Numbered from the stretch's first letter, positions 36,841 through 45,934 are shown. The stretch: 64,000 bases of DNA from Siphonodentalium dalli (GCA_032622095.1 CP136062.1:1-64000), one strand, 5' to 3'. Numbers and translations: made by a program. The notes: a model not told the origin generated them from the sequence alone.

Positions 36841-37890
36841 TGGTATATTCGGGTCCGGATCACTCGTCCAAATCGGAATATGCAATAAAAAATTTAGAGC
36901 GCTGGATTTATAAAAAAAAAATTAGGTTTATACATCCTGGTGTATGGTGTATGCCTATCTATGGGTGGTAACTCCGCAGGGAAAGCGCGGATACAAGTTT
37001 TGATGCCCATGTGTCCATATGGTCCAAATTTGGATGCCCTGCTCCTCATAATTTCCGAGATAGTAAAATGACATTTTTTTTTAGATAAATAATGTTTGCA
37101 GCACTAGCAGCCCTCAAAATTTCAAAACTTACTAATCTGACCATATTTACAGCACCGGGCGTTTCCCCTGTTGAAAAGTAACCAAACGTTTTTATCTATG
37201 TTTCTATAGGGTAACAAATATAGATATAAATATTTATTTGCTAAGTTGGTTTGTGTTCTTTATCAAGCAAAACCACATGTCCCTAACGAGTTTGTTACAG
37301 AAATCCCGCTGATTATTTATAAGGAGCACTTCTAATTAAACAACAACTTCATCATAGTCACTAATTTTCCAATTCACAGTCACTACACTCTTAGAATAAA
37401 TGTGTGTATATTCTACACAAAATCTGTTGCATTTTATCTTAAACAAGCCATACTTCCACTAAATCCTGAAAAGATACCCATAATTCTGCCGTGGTTAAGG
37501 CGTCGATTACGTAGGGTATTACTGTATGTTAACTTATTACACTGAAAAATTGATAAATAGTAATGGCAAAGCAACGTGACTTCCACACAAGTTGAACATG
37601 TACAGATCACCGGTCACCCCCACCCCCGAGTTAGTCATAAGTTTGTATATGTATTTGTTTAAAGTCGGGTTTGTTTGTTTCATTTGCTGCCTTATACGCA
37701 TCATTACTAGCAAGAGTTGTGTCAAAAGAATCCTAATTTGACTCACGTATACGAATGACTGTACAGCTGTCACAATCAGGTTTGACCTCCGAAAAAGCTA
37801 AATATTGAATACCTTACCCTATGTTACCGTATGTGGTAAATGGTCGCAGGCTCGCGCCTCTTTGTCCAGATCAGTAGTTTCTTCTACAGT
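36841..37890. other. Intronic spacer without recognisable gene
   Basis: AT-rich, mostly unique sequence. GGTTAAGGCG at about 37,493-37,502 resembles the D-arm of a Ser or Leu tRNA, and GGTCGCAGGCTCGCGCC near 37,845 resembles a box-B/T-arm sequence. They are about 350 bp apart, too far to form one tRNA. An old SINE split by an insertion is conceivable but not demonstrated. Small ORFs here show no family features. Confidence 0.4.
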
Positions 37891-37906
37891 GGGGGGGGGG
37901 GGGGGG
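37891..37906 (+). repeat. G16 homopolymer
   Basis: Sixteen consecutive G residues, bounded by ACAGT and CAGGGC. It could form a G-quadruplex, and its exact length in the assembly is uncertain because long homopolymers are error-prone. Confidence 0.9.
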
Positions 37907-38150
37907 CAGGGCAATCTCTTTTAGCCCTGTTTTCTAATGGTATCTTCGTTTCGTTTTGATTTGTCAACAGTTTCCAGTAATATATCGTCTGTAGTGGAGG
38001 GAGACAGAGCAATCGCTTTTTCATTCCGCCTCTATCGGTATCTTCGTTCCGTTTTTGGGTGTCATCAATTTCCATTGATGTGTTGTCTATAAGGGAGACA
38101 GAGAAATCTCTTTTCCCCTATTACTTTTGTTTCCTTTCTTCGATAGCGAT
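37907..38150. repeat. ~96-bp diverged tandem repeat, 2.5 copies
   Basis: The blocks CAATCTCTTTT, CAATCGCTTTTT and AAATCTCTTTT start at 37,912, 38,010 and 38,104 (98 and 94 bp apart). Each is followed by a TATCTTCGTT(T/C)CGTTTT-like block and TCAACAGTTTCC or TCAATTTCC, then GTCTGTAG or GTCTATAA and a GGGAGACAGAG block. The third copy is cut off at about 38,150. The G16 run abuts the first copy. Confidence 0.8.
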
Positions 38151-38184
38151 CGATTTATCAAATCATGTAGGTAGTCATACAACA

Positions 38185-39704
38185 TATAGGCTGGTCATGG
38201 AAGTTGCTATCCAGACTAACATAGGCTGGTCATGGAAGTGGCTATCCAGACTAGCATAGGCTTGTCATGGAAGTGGCTATCCAGACTAACATAGGCTGGT
38301 CATGGAAGTGGCTATCCAGACTAACATAGGCTGGTCATTGAAGTGGTTATCCAGAGTAACATAGGCTGGTCATGGAAGTGGTTATCCAGACTAACATAGG
38401 CTGGTCATGGAAGTGACAATCCAGACTAACATAGGCTGGTCATGGAAGTGGCAATCCAGACTAACATAGGCTGGTCATGGAAGTGGCAATCCAGACTAAC
38501 ATAGGCTGGTCATGGAAATGGCTATCCAGACTAACATAGGCTGTTCATGGAAGTGGCAATCCAGACTAACATAAGCTGGTCATGGAAGTGGCTATCCAGA
38601 CTAGCATAGGCTTGTCATGGAAGTGACAATCCAGACTAACATAGGCTGGTCATGGAAGTGGCTATCCAGACTAACATAGGCTGGTCAAGGAAGTGGCTAT
38701 CCAGACTAGCATAGGCTGGTCATGGAAGTGGCTATCCATACTAACATTGGCTGGTCATGGAAGTGGCTATCCATACTAACATTGGCTGGTCATGGAAGTG
38801 GCTATCCATACTAACATTGCCTGGTCATGGAAGTGGCCATCCATACTAACATTGGCTGGTCATGGAAGTGGCTATCCAGACTAACATAGGCTGGTCATGG
38901 AAGTGGCTATCCAGACTAGCATTGGCTGGTCATGGAAGTGGCTATCCAGACTAACATAGGCTGGTCATGGAAGTGGCTATCCAGACTAGCATAGGCTGGT
39001 CATGGAAGTGGCTATCCATACTAACATTGACTGGTCATGGAAGTGGCTATCCATACTAACATAGGCTGGTCATGGAAGTGGCTATCCAGACTAACATAGG
39101 CTGGTCATGGAAGAGACAATCCAGACTAACATAGGCTGGTCATGGAAGTGGCTATCCAGACTAACATAGGCTGGTCATGGAAGTGGCTATCCAGACAAGC
39201 ATAGGCTGGTCATGGAATTGGCTATCCATACTAACATTGGTTGGTCAAGGAAGTGGCTATCCAGACTAACATAGGCTGGTCATGGAAGTGGCTATCCAGA
39301 CTAGCATAGTCTGGTCATGGAAGTGGCTATCCATACTAACATTGGCTGGTCATGGAAGTGGCTATCAATACTAACATAGGCTGGTCATGGAAGTGGCTAT
39401 CCAGACTAGCATAGGCTGGTCATGGAAGTGGCTATCCATACTGACATTGGCTGGTCATGGAAGTGGCTATCCATACTAACATTGGCTGGTCATGGAAGTG
39501 GCTATCCATACTAACATTGGCTGGTCATGGAAGTGGCTATCCAGACTAACATAGGCTGATCATGGAAGTGGCTACCCGGACTAACATAGGCTGGTCATGG
39601 AAGTGGCTATCCAGACTAACATAGGCTGGTCATGGAAGTGGCTACCCGGACTAACATAGGCTGGTCATGGAAGTGGCTATCCAGACTAACATTGGCTGGT
39701 CATG
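38185..39704. repeat. 35-bp minisatellite, about 43 copies
   Basis: Regular 35-bp units, each with ATAGGCTGGTCATGGAAGTG and then GGCTATCCAGACTAAC. CCAGACTAAC recurs at 38,281 and CCAGACTAAC again at 38,316. Common variants are CCATACTAACATTGG, TGACAATCC and CTAGCATAGG, some arranged in blocks (for example the CCATACTAACATTGG series at about 38,720-38,860), which shows local homogenisation. The array ends exactly where the minus-strand LINE fragment begins. Read on the minus strand one frame of the unit gives LDSHFHDQPM, which resembles the residues that normally follow SFKNxL at the C-terminus of CR1/jockey-type reverse transcriptases. The minisatellite may therefore have grown out of the LINE's own 3' coding end. 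Confidence 0.92.
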
Positions 39705-39892
39705 AGAATATTCTTGAAACCATTAATGTTCTCTTCCATGATCTCTTCTGGTGGTAGACTATTCCATATCTCTCTGTTATTTGGGTATAATTGATTCTGC
39801 TACCTCTTTGTCATATTTGATGGCCATTATTTTGTATGTGTCTATTAAGTCATCTCTGATTCTTCTATATTTGAGTGTTGGTAGTAATATGA
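39705..39892 (-). mobile_element. LINE fragment: reverse transcriptase C-terminal end
   Basis: Minus-strand translation gives LPTLKYRRIRDDLIDTYKIM, then AIKYDKEVAESI, and after a frameshift or stop WNSLPPEEIMEENINGFKNI. These correspond in order to the C-terminal region of non-LTR reverse transcriptases of the CR1/jockey type (RRxRGDxIxxYKI and xWNxLPxxVVxAxSxNxFKNxLD). Frame breaks show that it is dead. It is the direct continuation of the fragment at 41,016-42,195: joining across the TATGA repeat restores ...KSLILLPTLKY.... Its 3' end passes straight into the 35-bp minisatellite. Confidence 0.8.
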
Positions 39893-41015
39893 TCGTACGT
39901 GACACGTAGTGGAGCAACCACACAAATACATCAAACTATCACAACAATTTTCATCTATATACGTAGTTTCCAACTGTTGCTGTGTCAGTCATGGGATTTC
40001 AAAATGTTGAATACTTTCACCAAAGTTGGAGGGGCGGATTCCGCGGACACTACGTACAACCACCCTGCCACCACGTATCTCGTTAAAACAACTCATACAC
40101 ATCCATGCCAAACTAAATCTAGCAACTTCCCACGTTTATATATGACAAATATAAATGTTTACATGGGCGCTATATCCCAAAATATCACCGGGGAAATCTT
40201 TCGCGCGAACAGTTTTATGCGCTAGCTCTTGTCAATAGAAAACATCTCTCGTTTGAATCCAGTCTGTATTGTTCTAGAAAATGGTCTTTGGAGAAGTCTC
40301 TTAATTACATTTAAGTGTATATGTTGTGGAAGGCAGCTGAATTAGCTCATTGCATGGTCAAAAATTCAAACTGATAGTCAAAATGACATTTGAAAACATG
40401 ATGAAGAATATAATCTGATATGCACTCACTAGTTTTAAAAGAAGAACAAACAAAAAAGGAACAATGAAAACCAAACAAACAAACAACACGTTTGTAGGGA
40501 GGGATCCCATATTTATTGTGTGCATATTGTATATAAAATGTCCTTTGGCCATTTTGTATATATAATTGCGTTTAGTCTAGTGATGTGAAATCGGTGTTTC
40601 CGGTAAAGACCAAATGTGTCTGGATTCTGGCCCACAAAACCAACTGACGTAAATGACGTCATGGACCATGTCATAACGTCTTCGCTGGTTTTCGGTCAGC
40701 TAACCAACGAAAATGATCAAAATGAAACTAATTCATAAGCCTACATAACATAGGAATTGTTCAGAAAAACTGAAGTTGCTAATTTCATAACCATCCCACT
40801 TGGTCCACTTCCGATTCCGTGATTTCACAAATTGATATTATTGTTCCCATGATGCTATGCAACAGCGGGGCGGAAGTCACGTGATTTTTAAACCATTTTT
40901 CTTGTCCGGATTTTCATCGCGTCGAAATTCTGTTCCATGGTATTGTAAAAATTAGTGACGTCATTCACGCCTAAACATGAAAAGCAACATCGCGCCTGCG
41001 GCGCGATGTGGTTGC
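39893..41015. mobile_element. 1.1-kb insertion splitting the LINE
   Basis: TATGA occurs at 39,888-39,892 and again at 41,016-41,020. Removing 39,893-41,015 plus one TATGA restores a continuous LINE reading frame, so this is an insertion of about 1,123 bp with a 5-bp target duplication or equal microhomology. At the right end, 40,983-41,015 forms a strong hairpin: arms around GCAACATCGCGCC and GGCGCGATGTGGTTGC. GCAACCACA occurs inverted near both ends (39,912 on +, 41,015 on -), but the left copy is about 20 bp inside the inferred boundary. The interior holds TGACGTCA palindromes near 40,654 and 40,956 and no convincing ORF; the 108-codon and 64-codon ORFs show no domain features. Family is not assigned. 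A non-autonomous DNA transposon or a Helitron-related element (3' hairpin) are both possible. Confidence 0.6.
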
Positions 41016-42195
41016 TATGAGCGATTTTAATATATCTTCATACTCCATATTTTTTAATGATGGTAACATTGCTGTTGCTATGCGTTGGACGTTTTCTATA
41101 TTCTTGATTAAACCCTTTCTAATTCTTTATATAGCAATTTGAATGTTTCCTTGTCCAGGTTTATAAATGCTCTTCTGATGATTCCCACCATTTTATTCGC
41201 CTTGTTTATTTGATTTTCTATATGTTCTTCATTGTCTTTTTTACTGGCGATTTTTCTCTATAAAGTTTAGTGTCCTCGGCATACATGTATGTGTAGGATA
41301 TTATTGATTCTATACAGTTTAGTGTCGTCGGCATACATGTATGTGTAGGACATTATTGATTCTGGTAAGTCGTTAATATATATGACGAAAAGAACAGGTC
41401 CCAGTATATATCCTTGTGGAATACCGCTGGTCACGCCATGCCAATCTGATGTTGATCCATTGGCAGAAACTTTTTGTTTTCTTCTACTTAGGAAGTTTTC
41501 TACCCAGTTACATAATTTTCATGTATTCCACAATATCTCATCTTTGATAGAAGCCTCTTGTTTGGTACCTTATCAAAATCTTTCATCAAATCTAAATATA
41601 TGGCATGAATTTCAACTTTATGGTCCAGAATCCTTGTCCATTCATCTGTTATTTTTAATAGTTAGTGTTGTTGATCTTCGTGCTATAAATCCAAATTATT
41701 TCTTGCTTAATAGGTTATTTTTTTCTAATTATTTTCTTCATTATTTTGCATATAAAACTGGTAAGACTTACTGGTCTACAATTTGCAGGATCGCCCTTTC
41801 TTCCCTTCTTATATATTTCAATTTGGTCCATTCTCCATGTTTATGGTACTTTTCCTTGTTTAAGCGATGCATTAAATATAGCTGTCATTGGTCTGTATAG
41901 ATTATATGCCAATTAATTCCTAAGTACTATTGGATGGATTCCATCTGGTCCTGGGGCTTTGCCGCTTTATTTATGTTTGTCGCTAGCAGTAAGTTCCTTA
42001 CATTTTCCCCTGATATTTCTTAATTTCTACTTAGTTGTGTTTCGGTTTCTATTTCTGGTATGTTGTTCAATCCTGATGGTGAACCATGAGTTTCTTGCGT
42101 GAAAACACTATTGAAGAAGTTGGATAATGCCATATAGCATTTTCCCTGTCTGTTAATTGTAATTAATATATCTGGTATTGACTCTTTAATGAATA
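41016..42195 (-). mobile_element. Degraded LINE reverse transcriptase (CR1/jockey-like)
   Basis: On the minus strand, with several frameshifts and stops, the order of reverse-transcriptase motifs is intact. SNFFNSVFTQE lies near 42,100, then APGPDGIHPIV (41,930-41,960), KGRKGDPANCRPVSL (41,760-41,820), LDLMKDFDKVPNKRLLSK (41,540-41,600), SGIPQGYILGPVLFVIYIND (41,365-41,430), the catalytic MYADDTKLYR at 41,311-41,340, and NVQRIATAMLPSLKN near 41,060-41,100. In FDKV the usual A of KAFDKV is D. These motifs identify a non-LTR retrotransposon RT. The endonuclease ORF and 5' end are not recognisable beyond about 42,195. A 172-codon plus-strand ORF at 41,382-41,900 is the antisense of this element. 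Confidence 0.88.
41259..41362 (-). repeat. 52-bp tandem duplication of the RT YADD motif
   Basis: Two adjacent 52-bp copies (41,259-41,310 and 41,311-41,362) each contain the codons for the catalytic YADD box on the minus strand. The copy at 41,311 keeps YADD; the one at 41,259 reads YAED. They differ at a few bases only. Because 52 is not a multiple of three, the duplication shifts the frame and would by itself inactivate the polymerase. Confidence 0.92.
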
Positions 42196-42685
42196 AATAT
42201 TGTAAGGAATTTATTTATTTAATAGACGAATTCTTGAATTCTTGAGATTGAATGTAGGTGGCAATCCAATGAAAGTAATGTTTTTCACCGTTTACACATG
42301 TGCAGTCTTTTGAATTTGCAAGTTGCTACATAATTCACATCATAATCTATAGTGAAATATATTTTCAGTTCGCTTTCCGACAAAGTAATACTTTGGTGGT
42401 TTGGTGTAGGGGTTTAATTTGGTTTACATAACATTCAGTGTAGGGGGAGATCTCGAGTCTCAATTTGAGGTTGCATTCCATTTTTATTACAGACGTGGTC
42501 ATGAATGTAGACTCCGTTCGTTTGGAATTGGGTATAAAATGTTTAAAGTTTGACGCACATCTCGTATCGTGGGGTTTTTATGACTGACAATGTTATGTAA
42601 AAACTCGTACAGCTCTTTTTGTTTGGCTTTGTCATTAAATGTGAAACTGCTTCCCATATTATAGCTGAATTCATCTACACCTAAT
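42196..42685. other. Spacer upstream of the LINE fragment
   Basis: AT-rich sequence with a short TTTATTTATTTAA tract near 42,208 and AATTCTTGAATTCTTGA at about 42,228. It may include unrecognisable 5' sequence of the minus-strand LINE. No gene, RNA or repeat was recognised. Confidence 0.4.
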
Positions 42686-42809
42686 CAAGCCTGAAAATAG
42701 CGTTTCTGTCATTTGCAGAATGAGGTCCCGAGAGGGTGAATTTAGTGACGCTATCCCACATAGCGGGCTAGCATCACTAAATTCACCTTCTAGGGACTTC
42801 ATTCTGCTT
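42686..42809. mobile_element. Fold-back element with 38-bp inverted arms
   Basis: Left arm 42,715-42,752 begins GCAGAATGAGGTCCCGAGAG; right arm 42,770-42,807 is its reverse complement at 34 of 38 positions; a 17-bp loop separates them. Three further single arms occur in the window: 43,002-43,057, 45,964-45,997, and a leading CAAGCCTG...CTGTCATTTGCAGAATGAGG flank that is shared by the copy at 42,686 and the one at 45,935. The recurrence shows it is a dispersed miniature element rather than a chance palindrome. No coding capacity; no clear target duplication. Confidence 0.8.
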
Positions 42810-43001
42810 AGGCCCTCAACTGCTATGGTAGATCTATGATCAGATTAAAGTTCCCCAGTTGAAGTTGGTGATGATCACCCATTGGGCACCTCGATTATTG
42901 ATTTTACCTTCTAAAAATTAGGGGATATAGAAACTTCTCAGATGGGAAAACGTCAATAAAAACAATGTTAATTTGATACTATAGATACTTCCCAGAAGAT
43001 A
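42810..43001. other. Short spacer between fold-back copies
   Basis: Unique sequence between two copies of the fold-back arm. No gene or repeat recognised. Confidence 0.4.
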
Positions 43002-43057
43002 AGGCCTAAGAAGAATGAGGTCTCCAGAGGGTGAATTTGGTGATGCTAGCCCGCTAA
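43002..43057 (-). mobile_element. Solo arm of the fold-back element
   Basis: AGGCCTAAGAAGAATGAGG and the following GGTGAATTTGGTGATGCTAG match the reverse complement of the right arm and loop of the element at 42,770-42,813, including GCTAGCCCGCTA of the loop. Only one arm is present, so this is a truncated copy lying about 250 bp from the full one. Confidence 0.75.
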
Positions 43058-43085
43058 GCAATTTTATTAATTAGCTATAAGTTAT

Positions 43086-43235
43086 CGGCCGCAATAAGTA
43101 GAACGTTTCCCGCTTCATAAGTAACAAAAAGTCGGCCAATAAGTAGAAAACGCGGCCAATAAGTAACAACAAGTTGGCCAATAAATAGACGGCCAATAAG
43201 TAACAAAAAGTCGGCCAATAAGTAGAAAACGCGGA
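43086..43235. repeat. 20-22-bp alternating minisatellite
   Basis: Units of the form CGGCCAATAAGTAACAAAAA (22 bp with a final GT) alternate with CGGCCAATAAGTAGAAAACG (20 bp), about seven in all, with some truncated. The array ends about 20 bp before the 8-bp target duplication of the hAT-like element. Confidence 0.85.
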
Positions 43236-43411
43236 CACTAACTTGGCAACAACAGGGAGTCAGGGATGTGGCTAGAGGGTCTCCGCTGGGGGGGTGTTCA
43301 CCTTGGGAATTTCCAACTGCACCCCCCCCCCCCTTTGAGTCGGAATCACACCACAACTTTTTACATAATTCCATTTGCACCCCCCCCCGTCTTCAGTCGG
43401 AATCGCACCAA

Positions 43412-43992
43412 TAATAATCTTATGCAACATAATATTAACTCTGTAGACATACTTCTTTATGGGAAACCTGAACTAACTTATACTGAGAATAGTGATATTT
43501 TTAAGGCTGTACACTCGTATATTAGAGATTCCGGCCGTTTTGAGAGAACCTAACACTTTGACCATGCCATTCTACACCAAATCTACTTATAATATAATAT
43601 TCTAAGTTTGTACCTTGTTTCCTATGTACAATATATCCCAGTTATGCACTCAATAATTGATATATGCCTGTACTATCGTAATTTTACTTGTTGCAAGGGA
43701 ATGATCACCGACGGGTTGATGAAGCATACTCACACTCATCCCATCTCTCCACTGTAAACCGACCCTCCAATTCTCCTCCGCAATCGCCATTCTGTTTATT
43801 TACTTATATTTTTCATTATATGTATGTATATAATATACCTTGTGTTTTGTTCGTCTTTAGTGTCATAAAATTTGTCAGTGTATCATACTAGGGAGAGGAG
43901 GGTATTCTAAGTGATTTAGCACTTGTCCTCCAATCCCTTTTGTCATAAACCAATTTAATTTATGAACAAATAAAATATGTTTAAACAAAAAA
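43412..43992 (+). mobile_element. 5'-truncated LINE 3' end inside the hAT-like element
   Basis: Flanked by an 11-bp target duplication AATCGCACCAA at 43,401-43,411 and 43,993-44,003. It ends in AATAAA (43,969-43,974), about 10 bp, and a run of A residues, as expected for target-primed reverse transcription. It starts within the last codons of an ORF, so it is heavily 5'-truncated. The insertion interrupted the second of two tandem GTCGGAATC(A/G)CACCA units of the host transposon, which allows the pre-insertion order to be recognised by comparison with the copy at about 43,338. Confidence 0.85.
43424..43553 (+). pseudogene. C-terminal tail of a LINE ORF
   Basis: An open frame ending in TAA at 43,551 encodes NSVDILLYGKPELTYTENSD followed by IFKAVHSYIRDSGRFERT. 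The pattern LLxGxxxLxxxxNxxIFxxVHxFIxxSxRF is, as I recall it, typical of the extreme C-terminus of reverse-transcriptase ORFs of invertebrate non-LTR elements. It sits just ahead of a 3' UTR with poly(A) signal, consistent with that. It lacks all catalytic motifs and is a dead fragment. Confidence 0.6.
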
Positions 43993-44200
43993 AATCGCAC
44001 CAACATAACTTTTTGCATAATTCCATTTGCACCCCCCCCTTGTACCTCATGCTCAGGCCTAATTTCCTATATATTCATAAGCCATGCTTTTTTCCCAGTA
44101 TGAGAACATTAAGATATTTTAACCTGAAAAAAATGCCAAAAAAGTGATCTAATTCCAGACAAATGCACACAGCTACAGACAACAGACCAGGAAACACAGG

Positions 44201-44800
44201 GCCGACCATGGTTGTTTGGCCCGGTGTGAGAAAATTTTGAAAACTATATACAAGAAAATCGCAAATCCTAGCATCTAGACTGGCCTCAACTGAAGCTTTC
44301 CTAGTGTTGGAAATTTCAAACCTCATGCTCCCTTCAGGTTGGAAAATTCTTCAACTGATGACCATTTATGTCTACAAGTTTGACCAAATGTAGTAAAATA
44401 TTGTTTTGCTAAACTAATTAGCGGTTTTGTATTGGCCATGTGGATGGGCAATGACACACCGGGCCGACCATGGTTCGGCCCGGTGTGCGAAAATTTTGAA
44501 ATCTGAACAAGAAAATCGCAAAATCCTAACATCTAGACTAACCTCAAGCCTTCCTACTGTTGGAAATTTCAAACCCTACACCCCCACTTAGGTTGGAAAA
44601 TTTCCAACTGATGACAATTCCAATGACAATGTTGACCAATTGTATGACAATATTGTTTTCTTAAATTAACTAGAAGTTTTTGACTGGCCACGGGGGAGGG
44701 ACCAGGACACAAGCTTTCCAAGTGTTGGAAATTTTCCAACCTGTCACCCCCCTAAGGTTGGAAAATTTCCAACTGATGTCCATTTCTGTCAAAAAATTTG
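44201..44800. repeat. ~259-bp internal tandem repeat of the hAT-like element
   Basis: GGGCCGACCATGGTT occurs at 44,201 and 44,461, about 259 bp apart. Each is followed by GGCCCGGTGTG, GAAAATTTTGAAA, AAGAAAATCGCAAA, CATCTAGACT, TTGGAAATTTCAAACC and a GTTGGAAAATT block. A third, partial copy lacking the first part begins near 44,698. ORFs read from the minus strand here (83, 69 and 61 codons) repeat with the DNA and are not considered genes. Confidence 0.8.
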
Positions 44801-45017
44801 ACAAAAAATAGGAACATATGCAAATATTGGTCGAAAAACAATAAATTCCCCGCAATAAATTGTTTTATAATCGAACTACAAAAACATTTTCAACCTATTG
44901 TTGGTGTGAACTTTCGTTGTGGCAGGTATGAAATTTCCAACTATTGAAAATATAGCTCTCTGCTGGGGGGGTGAGACACCCCCACACCCCCCCTCTAGCC
45001 ACATCCCTGTAGGGAGT

Positions 45018-45405
45018 ATAATTAGTTATTTATAATCCCTGGCAATAGAGGTAGGTCAAGGTAACGTAAATGACGTCATACGTAATTAGCTCGATCGGCA
45101 AAGAATATTGGGTCGACGGAAGATAGATTAGAGTTGATTTCTGATGAATTACTGTTTTTGGGAGTAAATATACATGTACGTGGATGAACTACATGTATCC
45201 GATTCAATATTATTCCCAGTGGAAACTGACAGTACTGTGAAATCGCTGCAAGTTCTTCACAAAGTTCACAAGAATAAAAATTACAGGAATAATTGTTAAT
45301 TTAATAAAACACACAATGGTATATCTATATTAATATATTCATCCTGTGAAACAATTATTGCCATTGTTGCTAATTAATAAAATACTTAATTATTTAATTT
45401 TACAG
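45018..45405 (+). other. 3' end of the 10.7-kb NIDO intron
   Basis: Unique sequence ending in a pyrimidine-poor but acceptable acceptor TTTAATTTTACAG at 45,405. TGACGTCA-type palindrome with upstream AACGTAAA lies near 45,065-45,080 and resembles the one at 40,645-40,660. No other feature seen. Confidence 0.5.
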
Positions 45406-45711
45406 GTTGGAACGAATGGAATTGTCAGCTTCACGACACCATACAATAGCCCAGCTTCACATCCATTCAATAAAACATTCAACCATGCCGTCATCGCTCC
45501 ATTGTGGACCGATTTGGTTGCAAATGGCTGCGGGAAAGTGCATTACGAGCATCACTCAGTTGATGACCCAAACAGCAATCAGACCGTTATCACCATGACA
45601 GATGATTGGCTTGTTGAACTCCTCAATGTAGTTGGATTCTCAGCGACCGACGTGATCATCGTCACTTGGGTCCATGTGACACAATACCCTTACTCCCAAT
45701 ATAAAGATGAG
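45406..45711 (+). CDS. NIDO-domain protein, internal exon (C-terminal half of NIDO domain)
   Basis: A 306-bp exon of 102 complete codons, phase 0 at both ends, between a TTTTACAG acceptor and a GTGAGT donor at 45,712. It starts VGTNGIVSF and continues with NHAVIAPLWTDL, GCGKVHYEHH and VIIVTWVHVTQYPYSQYKDE. This follows the NIDO-domain order: xNTNGxIxF, then F..iAPFWaD, then GxVyYr, then the TWxxVxxY strand. The next exon would be expected to begin with the xNTFQ motif but is not found before 64,000. Two possible N-glycosylation sites are visible (NKT and NQT), fitting an extracellular protein. The frame joins exactly to the exon at 34,632. No domain outside NIDO is seen, so assignment to a specific gene (SNED1-like, tectorin-like or mucin-like) is not possible. 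Confidence 0.85.
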
Positions 45712-45921
45712 GTGAGTTAACCTTACTCCCAATATAAAGATGAGGTGAGTTAACCTTACTCCCAATATAAAGATGAGGCGAGTTAACCTTACTCCCAATA
45801 TAAAGATCAGGTGAGTTAACCTTACTTCCAATATAAATGTCAGGTGAGTTAACCTTACTCCCAATATAACGATCAGGTGAGTTTTGAACTTTACTCCCAA
45901 TATAAAGATCAGGTTAGTTAA
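45688..45921 (+). repeat. Tandem array of exon 3' end plus splice donor (7 units, 33 bp)
   Basis: Units of 33 bp begin CCTTACTCCCAATATAAAGA at 45,688 (last 24 bases of the exon), then at 45,721, 45,754, 45,787, 45,820, 45,853 (36 bp, 3 extra bases) and 45,889. Each carries a donor: GTGAGT in most, GCGAGT in unit 3 and GTTAGT in unit 7. Every unit ends in TTAA, whose TAA is in frame with the exon, so only use of the first donor avoids a premature stop. The copies are nearly identical, so the expansion is recent. Confidence 0.93.
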
Positions 45922-45934
45922 CCAAGCCTGAATA

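Larger units (their letters stand above)
43253..45017. mobile_element. Non-autonomous hAT-like DNA transposon (with target duplications)
   Basis: A perfect 19-bp terminal inverted repeat, CAGGGATGTGGCTAGAGGG, lies at 43,261-43,279 and in reverse complement at 44,991-45,009. It is flanked by an 8-bp duplication, CAGGGAGT (43,253-43,260) and TAGGGAGT (45,010-45,017), with one mismatch. A CAGGG-type terminus with 8-bp target duplication is the hallmark of the hAT superfamily. There is no transposase ORF, so it needs a trans-acting enzyme. C-rich and G-rich tracts sit just inside both ends, and palindromic TTGGAAATTTCCAA-like motifs recur inside, as is usual for subterminal transposase sites. It contains a later LINE insertion (43,412-43,992); without it the element is about 1.16 kb. 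Confidence 0.82.

Noticed and set aside
36608..36913. 101-codon ORF
   Set aside because: It lies in the third copy of the degenerate 350-bp repeat and the other copies do not share an open frame; no domain is recognisable.
37490..37860. A tRNA gene from GGTTAAGGCG and GGTCGCAGGCTCGCGCC
   Set aside because: The two tRNA-like pieces are about 350 bp apart and no cloverleaf with acceptor stem can be drawn.
39899..40225. 108-codon ORF at the left end of the 1.1-kb insertion
   Set aside because: No transposase or Rep motif and no compositional sign of coding; starts at the insertion boundary by chance.
41382..41900. 172-codon plus-strand ORF
   Set aside because: It is the antisense of the reverse-transcriptase region of the minus-strand LINE, whose motifs are recognisable in order.
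43075..43380. 101-codon minus-strand ORF with repeated LLIGRLF motifs
   Set aside because: It is read through the 20-22-bp minisatellite and the C-rich end of the hAT-like element.
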